The notes: generated by a model not told the origin, from the letters alone. A stretch of 43,710 nt of DNA from Candidatus Cloacimonadota bacterium (GCA_021735645.1 JAIPGP010000022.1:1-43710); one strand, 5' to 3'; numbered from the stretch's first letter, positions 1 through 9,813 are shown. Numbers and translations: made by a program.

Positions 1-1055
1 CCCATATCTGCCATAGATTCGTCTTCATCATCATAATCAGAGTCTCTGTCACCGGCATCAATACAGGGGCTAAAGTACTCAAGCGAATAATCGTCACCAG
101 CAGCATTTACAAATTCCGGATCATCATCTATATTATGGTTAGTTGTTGGTCCATCTTCGATACAGCAATATGTGATATCATCAACTGTTGGTAATTGATA
201 ATTGCCATCATTACCCCAGATTATGCAGTTTATTAATGTTAAGTCAGTATAGGGTTCATTTTGCACATAAATTCCACCAATACCATTATTGCATTCATTA
301 TCGGCAATTGTTGCTTTATTTAATGAGATATAATCATGATAAATACCACCATTTCCACTCAAATACAAAGCTCCTCCGTAAGATGTGGCTTCATTTTCAT
401 ACATCAATATGTGACTGGATTCATATATCCATAAACCATGACCATAAGCAACTCCACCCCTACTGGCAGTATTATCGTAAAATGAAACATTATTCATGGT
501 TAAACCCATACACTGCCCGTATATCGCTCCACCTTAACTTGAAGCGCTATTGAGCTCAAATTCTGAGTTTGTTATGAAAACATGACAGCAATTGTCATCA
601 GTGCCACTAAAATACATTGCTCCACCGTTTGTTGCGCTATTACGTGTAAATTCACATTTATCAAAATATATGGATCGATTTACTGTTACTCCAGCATATA
701 CTCCTCCACCATTGGTATCATCTCCACCGGTAATAGAGAATCCCACAAAATAGGTAGGTTCATTACAACTGGAGGTAAATTTAATGCAATGAACGTCAGT
801 GTCATCGTCACTGATCTCAATTCCTGTTGTTTGATAGGCTTGAATATATAATCCCCTATTACCTATTGATAAAGGCCCATAATTGTCCCCTGGATATACA
901 TACAAAGTATCTCCACTATGAACAAGTGGACTTGTGAAACCTGCCTGAATTGTAGTGAAATCCTGTCCACCATCATCATCAACATAAAATATTGCTCCCA
1001 TTAAACTGGAAAAAGTAAATAAACCCAGTACTAAGATAAAAAAGTACTTGCTCAT
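1..1055 (-). pseudogene. Beta-helix repeat surface protein, interrupted by an in-frame stop and cut by the window edge
   Basis: The start at 1055 is preceded by AGGAG at good spacing. The product opens with a signal peptide (MSKYFFILVLGLFTFSSLMG) and continues with FTTIQAG and repeated GGA-x-Y strands (NGGAMYFSG, YGGALYLSG), as in right-handed parallel beta-helix proteins exposed at the cell surface. A TAA at 536-534 ends the frame after 173 residues, but the same frame stays open for all 533 remaining bases to the edge and keeps coding the repeat: directly after the stop comes GGAIYGQ, and later SPCIDAGD, the usual end of such repeat regions. The sibling repeat ATSYGGALY suggests that the stop replaced a Tyr codon by one base change. 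The protein end and any sorting domain lie outside. It could be a true pseudogene, a recent mutation or a sequencing error; the sequence alone cannot decide. Confidence 0.8.
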
Positions 1056-1099
1056 TTTTTACTCCTTAATAATTTTAAATCAGGTTTTTTGTTAACTTA

Positions 1100-1140
1100 G
1101 CTGCCTGTTCATTATCAAGGGTTCAGGCAGCGTCTTTTTT
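1100..1140 (+). terminator. Terminator-like hairpin with no plus-strand gene before it
   Basis: Arms GCTGCCTG (1100-1107) and CAGGCAGC (1124-1131) pair perfectly over a 16-nt loop and are followed by GTC and a run of T on the plus strand. No plus-strand gene precedes it in the window. On the minus strand the hairpin lies in the leader of the beta-helix gene, without a T run after it. Confidence 0.45.
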
Positions 1141-1187
1141 TGTTAATTCTATCATTTTTATACGAGTTCCAAAGTCTACAAGAATGT

Positions 1188-1207
1188 GGCTTCATTTTAA
1201 TGAAGCC
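1188..1207. repeat. Perfect 9-bp palindrome with 2-nt loop
   Basis: GGCTTCATT (1188-1196) and AATGAAGCC (1199-1207) are exact reverse complements around TT. No T tract follows, so it is not a standard terminator. Its compact shape recalls the palindromes at the right end of the window. Confidence 0.5.
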
Positions 1208-1670
1208 TTACTGTCAGCCGAATTTGAATTGATCCCCCAGATAAATCCCGACACTGTATAATAATATTACCCTAGATATATATATAGCACTTAGCAATCT
1301 AATTAACAGGCGAGTTAACCATCTCATTTTTAATATCTCCTCTAAGATAATCTTACTCTTATTGATCAATTACAAATATAGAACATTATCCCGAATACTG
1401 TCAAGAAAAATAAAATGTAATATGATATAGATTGTACCATAACAATATCCCGGTTAATTATCGCGCAATCTCTTTAGATATCACCTGTAGAGAAAGTCTG
1501 ATTGTGGGGAAGTCATGATTATTCTACTCCTAAATAACCTCTAAATTACAAAAATCTTGCATTAAATTTTCTCGCGTAATTTCACGCCTTCTTGATGTGC
1601 CGTAGCCTGCGAAGGATATTCGCGGTTAATAAATCTTTTCTTACATTCAGTCACTATTCACCCAATAAAT

Positions 1671-1724
1671 GTCCACTACGTCCTCTGTGTCCTCTGCGTC
1701 CACTAAGTCCACTTCATCCTAATC
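1671..1724. repeat. Degenerate tandem repeat, period 9 nt
   Basis: Consecutive 9-mers read GTCCACTAC, GTCCTCTGT, GTCCTCTGC, GTCCACTAA, GTCCACTTC and ATCCTAATC. They share GTCC-x-CT and differ mostly at positions 5 and 7-9. A related block lies at 29378-29404, so this is a dispersed intergenic element. It is not within a gene. Confidence 0.6.
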
Positions 1725-2242
1725 ACCTCATTCTCTCAAACTAACAAATTATAACCACTGTTTCACTATCAAAATCATGTTTTATCCAGTTAAAAAAATA
1801 TTATTATTCTGTTCCAAAATCAAAAATTCTCCCTTTTTAAGCCCTATTCTGGCATAATTAACTGAAAATAAATATCTTACGCTGATAATATGTTTAGCCT
1901 AACCTCCCCGTACCTTTAGAGTGGCCTCCCTGTGGGTTACAAGAGTATGAAACAGTAATTTCCCTTATTTTGCTCATAACCCGATCATAAAAATCATATA
2001 GTACGTTTTGCCCTCAATTATTCCAAAAGCATTCCCGAATATTATCTGACCAGCCCTTTTAAGACTCAGATAGAAAAGAAATATGTACCCCGGATTTCAC
2101 CCATGACTATGATAGTAGTGCTCTTAAGGAGCAATTCTGGAGAAGTCCCGGTTGTATTTTAATTGACATAAGGGTGTGAGATAAGTTTTTGGTAACAGTA
2201 CATAAGGAAAAAACTTAAATAGTACAGGTTAGGAGAAAAAAG

Positions 2243-3766
2243 ATGGGTAAGAAAGTGAGAACTGCGATCGAACCAACCCGGGTGGAGAATTATCCCCTAT
2301 GGTATCAGCAGGTAGTGAAATCAGCCGATTTGGCAGAGAATAGTGAAGTGCGCGGATGCATGGTCATCAAGCCCTGGGGTTATACAATCTGGGAAAATAT
2401 CCAAAGGAATCTGGATGCAATGTTCAAGGAAACAGGTCATGTGAATGCCTATTTTCCTTTATTCATCCCGAAATCATATTTTGAGAAAGAAGCTGAGCAC
2501 GTGGAAGGCTTTGCCAAGGAATGTGCAGTTGTCACTCACACCCGTCTGGAAGATGACGGCAAGGGCGGATTGAAGCCGGCAGGTAAACTGACTGAAGAAC
2601 TGGTAGTGCGTCCCACCAGCGAAACAATTATCGGTGCTTCATTCAGTAAATGGGTAAATTCTTATCGTGATCTGCCGCTGCTGATCAATCAATGGGCAAA
2701 TGTGGTACGCTGGGAACTGCGGACACGGATGTTTTTGCGGACAACTGAGTTTTTGTGGCAGGAAGGTCACACCGTGCATGCTACAGAAACGGAAGCCATG
2801 GATGAAACTTATAAGATGCTGGATGTGTATGCCGAATTTGCCGAGACTTATCTGGCATTGCCGGTGCTCAAGGGTCAGAAATCTGAGAGTGAAAAATTCC
2901 CCGGAGCTGTGAGCACTTATTCCATTGAAGCAATGATGCAGGACAGAAAGGCATTACAGGCGGGAACATCACATTTTCTGGGGCAGAATTTTGCTAAAGC
3001 TTCCAACATAAAATTTCAGAATGCCGAAGGTACCGAAGAATATGCCTGGACGACTTCCTGGGGCGTATCCACCCGGTTGATAGGTGCCCTTATCATGGCA
3101 CACAGTGACGATAATGGCTTAGTATTACCTCCCCGCATTGCACCTGCCCATATAGTGATAGTGCCCATAATCCGCCAGGAAGAGCAAAGGGCAGCAGTGA
3201 TGGAATATGTAGAGAAACTGGCTGCCGAATTAAGAGCTATCTGGTATTATGAAAAAAAACTGGTGGTTGAAGTGGATAGCCGCGATATAGCCGGTGGTGA
3301 AAAGGTGTGGCAGTGGATCAAGAAAGGTGTGCCAATCCGATTGGAAATAGGACCCCGGGATATGGAAAACAACTCGGTGTTCATGGGTCGTAGAGACATG
3401 GCACCAAATGAGAAGAAAGGTGTGGATGTGAATGAATTTGTGCAGGAAGCAAAAAAACTCCTGGACGATATCCAGACAAATATCTATCAGAAAGCCTTGC
3501 AGTTCCGCCAGGAACACAGTCATATAATCGATGATAAAGCAGAATTTTACCGGTTCTTTACTCCCAAAAATGAAGAGAATCCCGAAATACATGGCGGTTT
3601 TGTGCGTTCACACTGGTGCAGCAGTGCCGAATGTGAAGAGAAGATAAAAGATGATCTGAAAGTGACCATCCGTAACATACCCTTTGGCGAAGCAGCGGAA
3701 AACGGGCATTGCATTTACTGCGGCAAGGACAGCGAGAAAAGGGTAATTTTTGCGAAGGCGTATTAA
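2243..3766 (+). CDS. proS: Proline--tRNA ligase (archaeal/eukaryotic-like short type)
   Basis: This 507-residue class II aminoacyl-tRNA synthetase charges tRNA-Pro in the cytoplasm. Visible signs are the N-terminal [17 protein letters not shown], the motif 2 region [24 protein letters not shown], split here by position near residues 150-175, the conserved RPTSETII, and a C-terminal Cys-rich zinc-type module with CSSAECEEK and HCIYCGK. The protein ends in Tyr, as is typical of this ProRS class, and it lacks the editing insertion of the long bacterial type. The start follows AGGAG at a normal distance. It stands alone behind the gene-free stretch, and the next gene starts 78 nt downstream across a hairpin. 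No T-box or other leader element was recognised. Confidence 0.95.
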   Translation: MGKKVRTAIEPTRVENYPLWYQQVVKSADLAENSEVRGCMVIKPWGYTIWENIQRNLDAMFKETGHVNAYFPLFIPKSYFEKEAEHVEGFAKECAVVTHTRLEDDGKGGLKPAGKLTEELVVRPTSETIIGASFSKWVNSYRDLPLLINQWANVVRWELRTRMFLRTTEFLWQEGHTVHATETEAMDETYKMLDVYAEFAETYLALPVLKGQKSESEKFPGAVSTYSIEAMMQDRKALQAGTSHFLGQNFAKASNIKFQNAEGTEEYAWTTSWGVSTRLIGALIMAHSDDNGLVLPPRIAPAHIVIVPIIRQEEQRAAVMEYVEKLAAELRAIWYYEKKLVVEVDSRDIAGGEKVWQWIKKGVPIRLEIGPRDMENNSVFMGRRDMAPNEKKGVDVNEFVQEAKKLLDDIQTNIYQKALQFRQEHSHIIDDKAEFYRFFTPKNEENPEIHGGFVRSHWCSSAECEEKIKDDLKVTIRNIPFGEAAENGHCIYCGKDSEKRVIFAKAY

Positions 3767-3792
3767 GTCGTGAGTCGTGAATGGCATTGTAT

Positions 3793-3811
3793 CCAGACCA
3801 TCCTGGTCTGG
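3793..3811. repeat. Perfect 8-bp hairpin between proS and the S4-PncC gene
   Basis: CCAGACCA (3793-3800) and TGGTCTGG (3804-3811) pair perfectly around TCC. It is flanked by GTCGTGA-type direct repeats (3768-3781 and about 3826-3834). No T run follows, so it is more like a small intergenic repeat than a terminator. Confidence 0.5.
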
Positions 3812-3844
3812 GTTTACAGAAACATGAATCGTGAGGAGACATAA

Positions 3845-4735
3845 ATGAAGTTTTATCTGGATAATACAGAGGATATTTTTCTCTATCAGCTGCTGAAGGC
3901 GGCTGGCTTATTTGAGGAATATGCACATGTGCGGAAAGTGACCAATGAGGGCGAGATAAAGGTTAATGATCAGACCGTATTTAAGCAGCGGACACGCATA
4001 TTTCCCGGAGATGAAGTACGGTATAAGGATATTCACATCAAGGTGATAGCGGGTAAGAGTCCACCTGTCGGAGCGAAGGTGAAACCGGAATTTGTGGATC
4101 ACAGGGAAGGTAATGCTGCTTATCCACGCAGCCGGGATGCTAAACCGGAATTCACTCCTCCTCGTGAAGTGCGGGAAGAGCAGGTGCAGCATGGCAAACC
4201 TCAACGCTGGCAGCAGAAACCACTCCAGAAAGAAAAAAATCTGCGTGATACACTGGAAACCGAAGCAGTGCGATTGCACGCACAATTTATCCGCAATGGT
4301 TTAACACTGAGTATAGCGGAATCCTGCACAGGCGGAATGGCAAGTGAATACATAACCCGCCAGAGCGGGTCATCGGCATATTTTCTGGGTGGAATCATTA
4401 GTTATTCCAATACGGTAAAAACAAGTGTGCTGGGAGTTACAGATAAAATACTGGAAAAAGATGGAGCCGTGAGTGATGCAACAGCATTGGCAATGGGCAA
4501 GGGTGTGATGAATCTTATGGACAGTGATATTGCTGGAGCTATAACCGGTATCGCAGGACCGGAAGGAGCAGAACCTGGTAAGCCGGTAGGCACCGTTCAT
4601 ATCTCTGTGCGAACAAAAGAACTTAATTATACCAGGCGTTATCAAATGCAGGGCAATCGGCAGGAAATACGGATGAAAAGCAGTCTGCAATTATTTAAAA
4701 TGCTGCACCGTCTGATAACCGGGCAGGAAGTATAG
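3845..4735 (+). CDS. S4 RNA-binding domain fused to CinA-type nicotinamide-nucleotide amidase (PncC)
   Basis: Two domains are joined in 296 residues. Residues 1-75 look like an S4 RNA-binding domain: DIFLYQLLKAAGLFEEYAHV, then a GEIKVNDQ turn and FPGDEVRY. A charged linker rich in Pro, Arg and Gln (about 76-135) follows. Residues 136-296 match the CinA C-terminal domain, with SIAESCTGG near residue 156, GGIISYSN, AITGIAGP and KPVGTVHI. That domain deamidates nicotinamide mononucleotide in pyridine-nucleotide recycling. PncC normally stands alone or follows a MoaB-like CinA N-terminal domain, so the S4 partner is unusual. The frame is continuous through both parts. GAGGAG lies just upstream of the start. 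The next gene starts 4 nt after the stop. Confidence 0.85.
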   Translation: MKFYLDNTEDIFLYQLLKAAGLFEEYAHVRKVTNEGEIKVNDQTVFKQRTRIFPGDEVRYKDIHIKVIAGKSPPVGAKVKPEFVDHREGNAAYPRSRDAKPEFTPPREVREEQVQHGKPQRWQQKPLQKEKNLRDTLETEAVRLHAQFIRNGLTLSIAESCTGGMASEYITRQSGSSAYFLGGIISYSNTVKTSVLGVTDKILEKDGAVSDATALAMGKGVMNLMDSDIAGAITGIAGPEGAEPGKPVGTVHISVRTKELNYTRRYQMQGNRQEIRMKSSLQLFKMLHRLITGQEV

Positions 4736-4739
4736 CTTT

Positions 4740-7700
4740 ATGAACAAGAGATCGCTTCTGTTTTTGCTGACAGTATTTATTAGCTGTCAGATGCTGGCGG
4801 AAGTTTTTGAAGTTATAGAAGCCAGTGCAGATGAAGTAACGGTTCGCTTTAATTTACCCGTCTGGGAATTAGCAGAAATTGAGCGGGGTAATGAGACCTG
4901 GCAATACATCAATTGCGAAGGCAGCAGCATTTCAGGAGAAGCCGGCAAGCCGGAACTGCCCTTTTTTACTGGCAGTGTGGGCATTCCCATAGATGGTGAT
5001 ATAGATGTAATCGTGCTGGGGAGCACTCCGCAAACCCGTAATCAGGTACGGATAGTTCCAGCACTTGCTGACTATCTGGATGGTGAAGAACTGGCATATA
5101 AATATGCAATCAATCAAAATATCTATTCACAAACTAATAATTATCCCGGGACAATCGCAACTAAGGGCAATACAGCTATGGCTGGAGACCGGAGATTTTA
5201 TAGTTTCCAAGTATATCCCTTTCAATATCAGCCAGGATTAAATAAATTAAAAATTTATGATGAAATAGTATTGAAGATAAATATACTGGGCAATAAAGAA
5301 AATGTGCGGGGCAATATTGCGGGAAGTATTCTTGATAAAGTAGGCGGCGAATTCTTATTGAATAATCAATACAGCAATAACTGGCGACAGGTAAGAGAAA
5401 CAGACCCAACCCCTCCTCTGCGTAACAGCGGGATTGTAAATTCCTTTATGCTGGTAATCGATGAAGAAGGTATTTATAAAGTTACTTATGAATATATAAC
5501 AGAAGAATTGGCAGATATCGAATACGATGCCGGGTTCAGTTGGGGAAACGTGAATCCGCGTTATCTGGAATTGCGGGATGAATATGGCACGGTTCCCATA
5601 AATTTTGTCGGTGATGCTGATGGCTCTTTTGATCCTGGAGACTATTTTGAGTTTTATGCAGACATCCATCATGGAGAAACCACCTGGTTTGATGATTATA
5701 CCTCTGAAAACATCTTATATTTGAGTCTGGAAGACCATTTCGGCAGCCGTATGATGATAGAGAATGGTGGCTTGGTGGAATCAAATACTGATGACTTCAC
5801 TCTACCTGAATCCTTTGAGCAAACCTTGCATGTTGAAGAACAGAACTTCATTGTACCACTGGGTGCTCAGACACTTTATCAAGGCAATATGAACTATTTT
5901 CGGGAAGATGTGTGGTGGTGGGGAGAGCCAACTGCTCCCGATTTGCAGGTCTTCACTTTTGACCTGCAATATCCGCATGCTTCCAATATCCGTAAAGCTT
6001 CTGCCAGAGTCTGTTTATTTGGCTTAACCTATGATGGGACAAATAACGGAGCAAACCTTTATTCAAATACAGTATTGAATGCCCACCATGCTGTAGTTCG
6101 GATAAATTCCACGTTGATAGATGATATTGGCGGTGATGGAGAATGGATAGGACAGCATGAACAGATATTTGAGAATGTTGCTGGAGAAGGCATTTTGCCT
6201 CCTATATTAAACAATGATTTGAGCCATGGCGAAAATCTGATATCCATCAGTTTACCCAATCTGGAAAATCAGTTGGAAAAGGTGCTGCTGGATTATCTGG
6301 AGCTCACATACTGGCGTGAATATAAGACAGATACGGATTTTATTAAATTCCATAAGCCTTATAAGAAACCAATCGGCACACCGCAGCCATTTGGCTTATT
6401 TCAATTTGATCTGGATGGTTTTAGCAGTGAAGAGGTATCAATCTATAAATTAGGATCAAGTCTGATTGAAAACCTGACGGTTACTTCTTTAAGTGATAGC
6501 GGCAGAGCACCTTTCCGGATCAGTTTTCAGGATAGTGTGTTTTCTAATGAAACAGAGTATTATGCCGTAACAGAATCCATGAAGCGGAGTTTGAAGCGTA
6601 TTGTGCCGGATTATCCCTCGAATCTGAAATCAGTTTCTAATGGTTCGGAATATGTGATAATCACAGTTGAGGAGTTTGAAGAAGCTGCACGTGGATTTGA
6701 AGAATTCTGGGAAGAAGAGGAAGCAGGTCTAAATGTTGAGATAGTAGTATTGCAGGATATTTTTGATGAATTTAATAATGGAATACGGTCAGCAGAATCT
6801 ATAAAAGACTTTCTGGAATACACCTATAATAACTGGTCACCGCGCCCAACCCATTGTCTGTTACTAGGCGAAGGGCTGCTGGATGAGCGGGATAACAGCC
6901 CTTACAGGTGGGCAAATAAGATACCCACCAAGGTGATCTGGCTGCGGGCACGTGGTGCTACTGCGAGTGATAACTGGTTTGGCTGTCTGGCTGGTGATGA
7001 TGCGGTTACAGATATCAGTATTGCCCGTTTAAATGTCACACAGGTAAGTCAAATTCAGACAGTAGTAGATAAGACAGTAAATTTTGTTACCCAGCCAAAT
7101 TATGATGACAACTGGCATAGTTCAATTACTCTGGCAACCGGCGGAAAAGCTTCTGAGGGTAATATATTTTCCATGCAGAGCGAGCGGATACGGAATAACT
7201 CTATCCCTCCCGAATACCGGATCAATCGGGTATATTGCAATGTAACAGGCATGCCGGCGCAATATTCCGGTAATACCACAACCCTGATAAACAGCATAAA
7301 TGATGGGACATTATATGTCCAGTTCATGGGGCATGGCGCCTCTAACCAGTGGGATGATTACGACCTGTTTGATATATATGATGTGGCTAATCTGAATAAT
7401 GATAATTTATTCATTGGCAGCAGCATGAGCTGTTATGGATCAGCATTTTTTGATGGAGCAGGAATATCATGTATCGGTGAAGCTCTCACCTTAGATCATC
7501 AGGGAGCTATTGCCCAGATAGGTTTCACCGGCTTTGGATTCCTGAATCAGGATGAGGTGTATTCTCAAGCTCTGCTGGCAGCAATCACGAACCCTGAACT
7601 GGAAACAATAGGTGAGATCATTGACTATACGAAGACAGTATTTTTTGCTAAAACAGGTACAACCGACGTGGGTAACTCTCTTTTGCAGGGTAGTGCTTTA

Positions 7701-9800
7701 TTAGGTGACCCTTTTGTGAAAATACCCCTGGCAGAAACTGATGCTGAGCTTGAATTAAATAAATTTAATTATGCCAAGGGTGATTCACTGATATTAACTG
7801 CCAGAGTGGGTGCAGATATCGAAAGCGGAAAATTCTATATTTACGATGAACATGATGCTATGGTAAGTGCAAATGAATTTTATCCCTTCACTTATAACGC
7901 CAATAATGGAGAAGTTGTAAGAATTGCCACCATACCGGGCAGTGAGATATTACCCTCAGAGACTTATAACCGCTATGTGAAATTTTCTGGCTTTTCTGAG
8001 GAACGGGAAGTTGTGGGCAATGCGGTATTTTCAATAGGTTTACCGGGAGCTTATAATATAAGCTGGCAGCCTGCTGAGCCAGGACCCGATGATCAGATAG
8101 ATATCATGGCAAATTTTTATGATGATGACGGAGTGGACAGTGTCGCCTGTCACGTGAAAATATACGACAGTGGAGTAAATCCTTTTAATGAAGGGGGAAC
8201 TTCTTCCAGTCATTATTATGAAGAAATGGTCTGGAATTCTGATCTGGGAAAATATCATCTGGCAAATCCCATCATGAACCTGCCTTATGATTATAGTGTC
8301 CGCTTTGATTTTGTGATTACAGATAGTCTGCAAAATGTCAGCTATAGTAACCAGTTGCCTAACCAGAACTTTATCCGGATTCGGGGAGTGAAATTTAAAC
8401 TGACAGATTTCAGTATTGTAGCAGGTGAAAATGAAGCGCTGGCAAGAGTGTCATTGTTTAATAACGGCAATACTGCCAGCGGAGAGTGCAGTTTGAAATT
8501 GTATGTGGCGGGGGGAATGACGCTTTTAGACTCCATTAGAATAGAACCATTAGATGCAGGAGACCAAAGATGGGAGAACCTCTCTATCCCTTTATTAAGT
8601 GGCAGTTACTCTTTTATTATCGTAGTGAATGAAGAAGAAGAATTTTCCGGAACAGCACAATTGAATTCGGGAAATTATGATATTCAGATATTTGAAGCCG
8701 GATTAGATGAACTGGAGATCACTTCCCTGGATGGTAATCTGTTATGCAGTTTTCCGGCAGGATTATTAAGTGAAGCTGCTGTATTTTCTTTAGTGAAAGT
8801 AACCGGACTGGAAGCATTGAACCAGCCTGATATCATTGATATCCAGCTAAGTAATGGAGAATTTTCTTCGGCTTATGAACTTAATTGTCTGAATAAAGAC
8901 GTGATGGCAGACAGCCTGGGTAATTTCCCGGAGCATCGCAGAGTGGAATTGCGCTTTTATTATAATTACAGTGGTGATAAAGTGAGAGAACGTGATGATT
9001 CTCGCTATTCAGTTTACAGGTGGAATGCAGATTATCAGAAATGGGTATTTAAGAAAAAGAAACTCGGTAACGTAGCAGAGCCAGTTAGTTTTCTGAGTGA
9101 TCGCACCGGGATATTCACAATTTTTGATAATCAGGATGAGCTGGCACCATCGATTGATGTTAATGTGGAAGGTCAGGAATTCACTTTTGGCGGTTATGTT
9201 TCACAAAATGGTTTGATTTCTTTTTTACTGGGAGACAATAACGGCATAGATATTATCGAAAATGAAGTGTCATTCTTCATTGATGGAACTGCAGTGGCAG
9301 CCAATGAGTATAGCATTAATGCTGCTACCGGCAGATTGTCCAGTGTGCCTGTGAAATATCAAATGCAATCGATGCCCGAAGGAATTCATTACCTGCAGAT
9401 GTCATGTCGCGATTTTAATGGCAATGAATTTGAGCGGGAATTATCCTTCGAAGTGAAAGCAGATTTTGCCTTGATCAAAGTGGCAAATTATCCTAATCCG
9501 GTGAAATCTATGACTATTGATCCCATTAATACTGGCAGAACCCGGTTTACTTATGTGCTTACTGATGATGCAGATAAAGTCACTATCAGGGTATATACCG
9601 TAAGTGGCAGACTGGTGAAAACCTTTACTAATTTACCTGCCTCTATTGGCTATCATGAATATCCGCACAGTAATATTGGCTGGGACTGCCGTGATGAGCA
9701 GGGTGATTATCTGGCTAATGGGGTATATTTTTATAAAGTGATAGCCTGGAAAGGGTCTGGCAGGATAGAGAAAATCCAGAAGATGGCGATCTTAAAATAG
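4740..9800 (+). CDS. Large gingipain-family (C25) cysteine peptidase, PorU-like type IX sortase candidate
   Basis: The 1686-residue protein starts with a signal peptide ending near SCQMLAE. The N-terminal 180 residues resemble the C25 propeptide (SGEAGKPELPFFTGSVGIP). A PorU-type segment follows near residues 230-310 (EEGIYKVTYE, NPRYLELRDEYG, DGSFDPGDYFEFYAD). The C25 core spans about 640-990; catalytic His is in FMGHGASNQWDDY near residue 864 and catalytic Cys in SSMSCYGSAFFDG near 897. Ig-like regions follow, and the last 100 residues (from NYPNPV near 1583) are a FlgD-like type IX sorting module ending KMAILK. In type IX systems PorU cleaves such signals and joins cargo to a surface polysaccharide. 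The PorV-like gene next door favours PorU over a simple secreted protease, but its length, above the usual 1100-1300, leaves this open. Confidence 0.75.
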   Translation: MNKRSLLFLLTVFISCQMLAEVFEVIEASADEVTVRFNLPVWELAEIERGNETWQYINCEGSSISGEAGKPELPFFTGSVGIPIDGDIDVIVLGSTPQTRNQVRIVPALADYLDGEELAYKYAINQNIYSQTNNYPGTIATKGNTAMAGDRRFYSFQVYPFQYQPGLNKLKIYDEIVLKINILGNKENVRGNIAGSILDKVGGEFLLNNQYSNNWRQVRETDPTPPLRNSGIVNSFMLVIDEEGIYKVTYEYITEELADIEYDAGFSWGNVNPRYLELRDEYGTVPINFVGDADGSFDPGDYFEFYADIHHGETTWFDDYTSENILYLSLEDHFGSRMMIENGGLVESNTDDFTLPESFEQTLHVEEQNFIVPLGAQTLYQGNMNYFREDVWWWGEPTAPDLQVFTFDLQYPHASNIRKASARVCLFGLTYDGTNNGANLYSNTVLNAHHAVVRINSTLIDDIGGDGEWIGQHEQIFENVAGEGILPPILNNDLSHGENLISISLPNLENQLEKVLLDYLELTYWREYKTDTDFIKFHKPYKKPIGTPQPFGLFQFDLDGFSSEEVSIYKLGSSLIENLTVTSLSDSGRAPFRISFQDSVFSNETEYYAVTESMKRSLKRIVPDYPSNLKSVSNGSEYVIITVEEFEEAARGFEEFWEEEEAGLNVEIVVLQDIFDEFNNGIRSAESIKDFLEYTYNNWSPRPTHCLLLGEGLLDERDNSPYRWANKIPTKVIWLRARGATASDNWFGCLAGDDAVTDISIARLNVTQVSQIQTVVDKTVNFVTQPNYDDNWHSSITLATGGKASEGNIFSMQSERIRNNSIPPEYRINRVYCNVTGMPAQYSGNTTTLINSINDGTLYVQFMGHGASNQWDDYDLFDIYDVANLNNDNLFIGSSMSCYGSAFFDGAGISCIGEALTLDHQGAIAQIGFTGFGFLNQDEVYSQALLAAITNPELETIGEIIDYTKTVFFAKTGTTDVGNSLLQGSALLGDPFVKIPLAETDAELELNKFNYAKGDSLILTARVGADIESGKFYIYDEHDAMVSANEFYPFTYNANNGEVVRIATIPGSEILPSETYNRYVKFSGFSEEREVVGNAVFSIGLPGAYNISWQPAEPGPDDQIDIMANFYDDDGVDSVACHVKIYDSGVNPFNEGGTSSSHYYEEMVWNSDLGKYHLANPIMNLPYDYSVRFDFVITDSLQNVSYSNQLPNQNFIRIRGVKFKLTDFSIVAGENEALARVSLFNNGNTASGECSLKLYVAGGMTLLDSIRIEPLDAGDQRWENLSIPLLSGSYSFIIVVNEEEEFSGTAQLNSGNYDIQIFEAGLDELEITSLDGNLLCSFPAGLLSEAAVFSLVKVTGLEALNQPDIIDIQLSNGEFSSAYELNCLNKDVMADSLGNFPEHRRVELRFYYNYSGDKVRERDDSRYSVYRWNADYQKWVFKKKKLGNVAEPVSFLSDRTGIFTIFDNQDELAPSIDVNVEGQEFTFGGYVSQNGLISFLLGDNNGIDIIENEVSFFIDGTAVAANEYSINAATGRLSSVPVKYQMQSMPEGIHYLQMSCRDFNGNEFERELSFEVKADFALIKVANYPNPVKSMTIDPINTGRTRFTYVLTDDADKVTIRVYTVSGRLVKTFTNLPASIGYHEYPHSNIGWDCRDEQGDYLANGVYFYKVIAWKGSGRIEKIQKMAILK

Positions 9801-9813
9801 TGAGGAATTAGAA

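Larger units (their letters stand above)
1056..2242. other. Gene-free stretch of about 1.2 kb
   Basis: No credible coding frame, tRNA or rRNA is seen here. It separates the minus-strand beta-helix gene from plus-strand proS. It holds a terminator-like hairpin (1100-1140), a perfect palindrome (1188-1207) and a 9-nt-period repeat (1671-1724). The part from about 1560 to 1730 looks like low-grade repetitive intergenic DNA. A proS promoter must lie near 2100-2220: a TTGACA stands at 2163-2168, but no convincing -10 box follows at 16-18 nt. Confidence 0.6.

Noticed and set aside
1-1055. Stop-codon recoding to explain the internal TAA
   Set aside because: TAA is the true stop of many genes in this window, such as prs-region and ribosomal genes, so it is not reassigned.
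1671-1724. CRISPR array
   Set aside because: Units are only 9 nt, adjacent and degenerate, with no spacers and no cas genes nearby.
2100-2242. T-box or other riboswitch before proS
   Set aside because: No T-box core sequence or matching stem-loop set was visible in the leader.
3230-4690. Open antisense frames opposite proS and the S4-PncC gene
   Set aside because: They lie opposite well-conserved genes, have no ribosome sites or family features and reflect codon bias of the sense strand.
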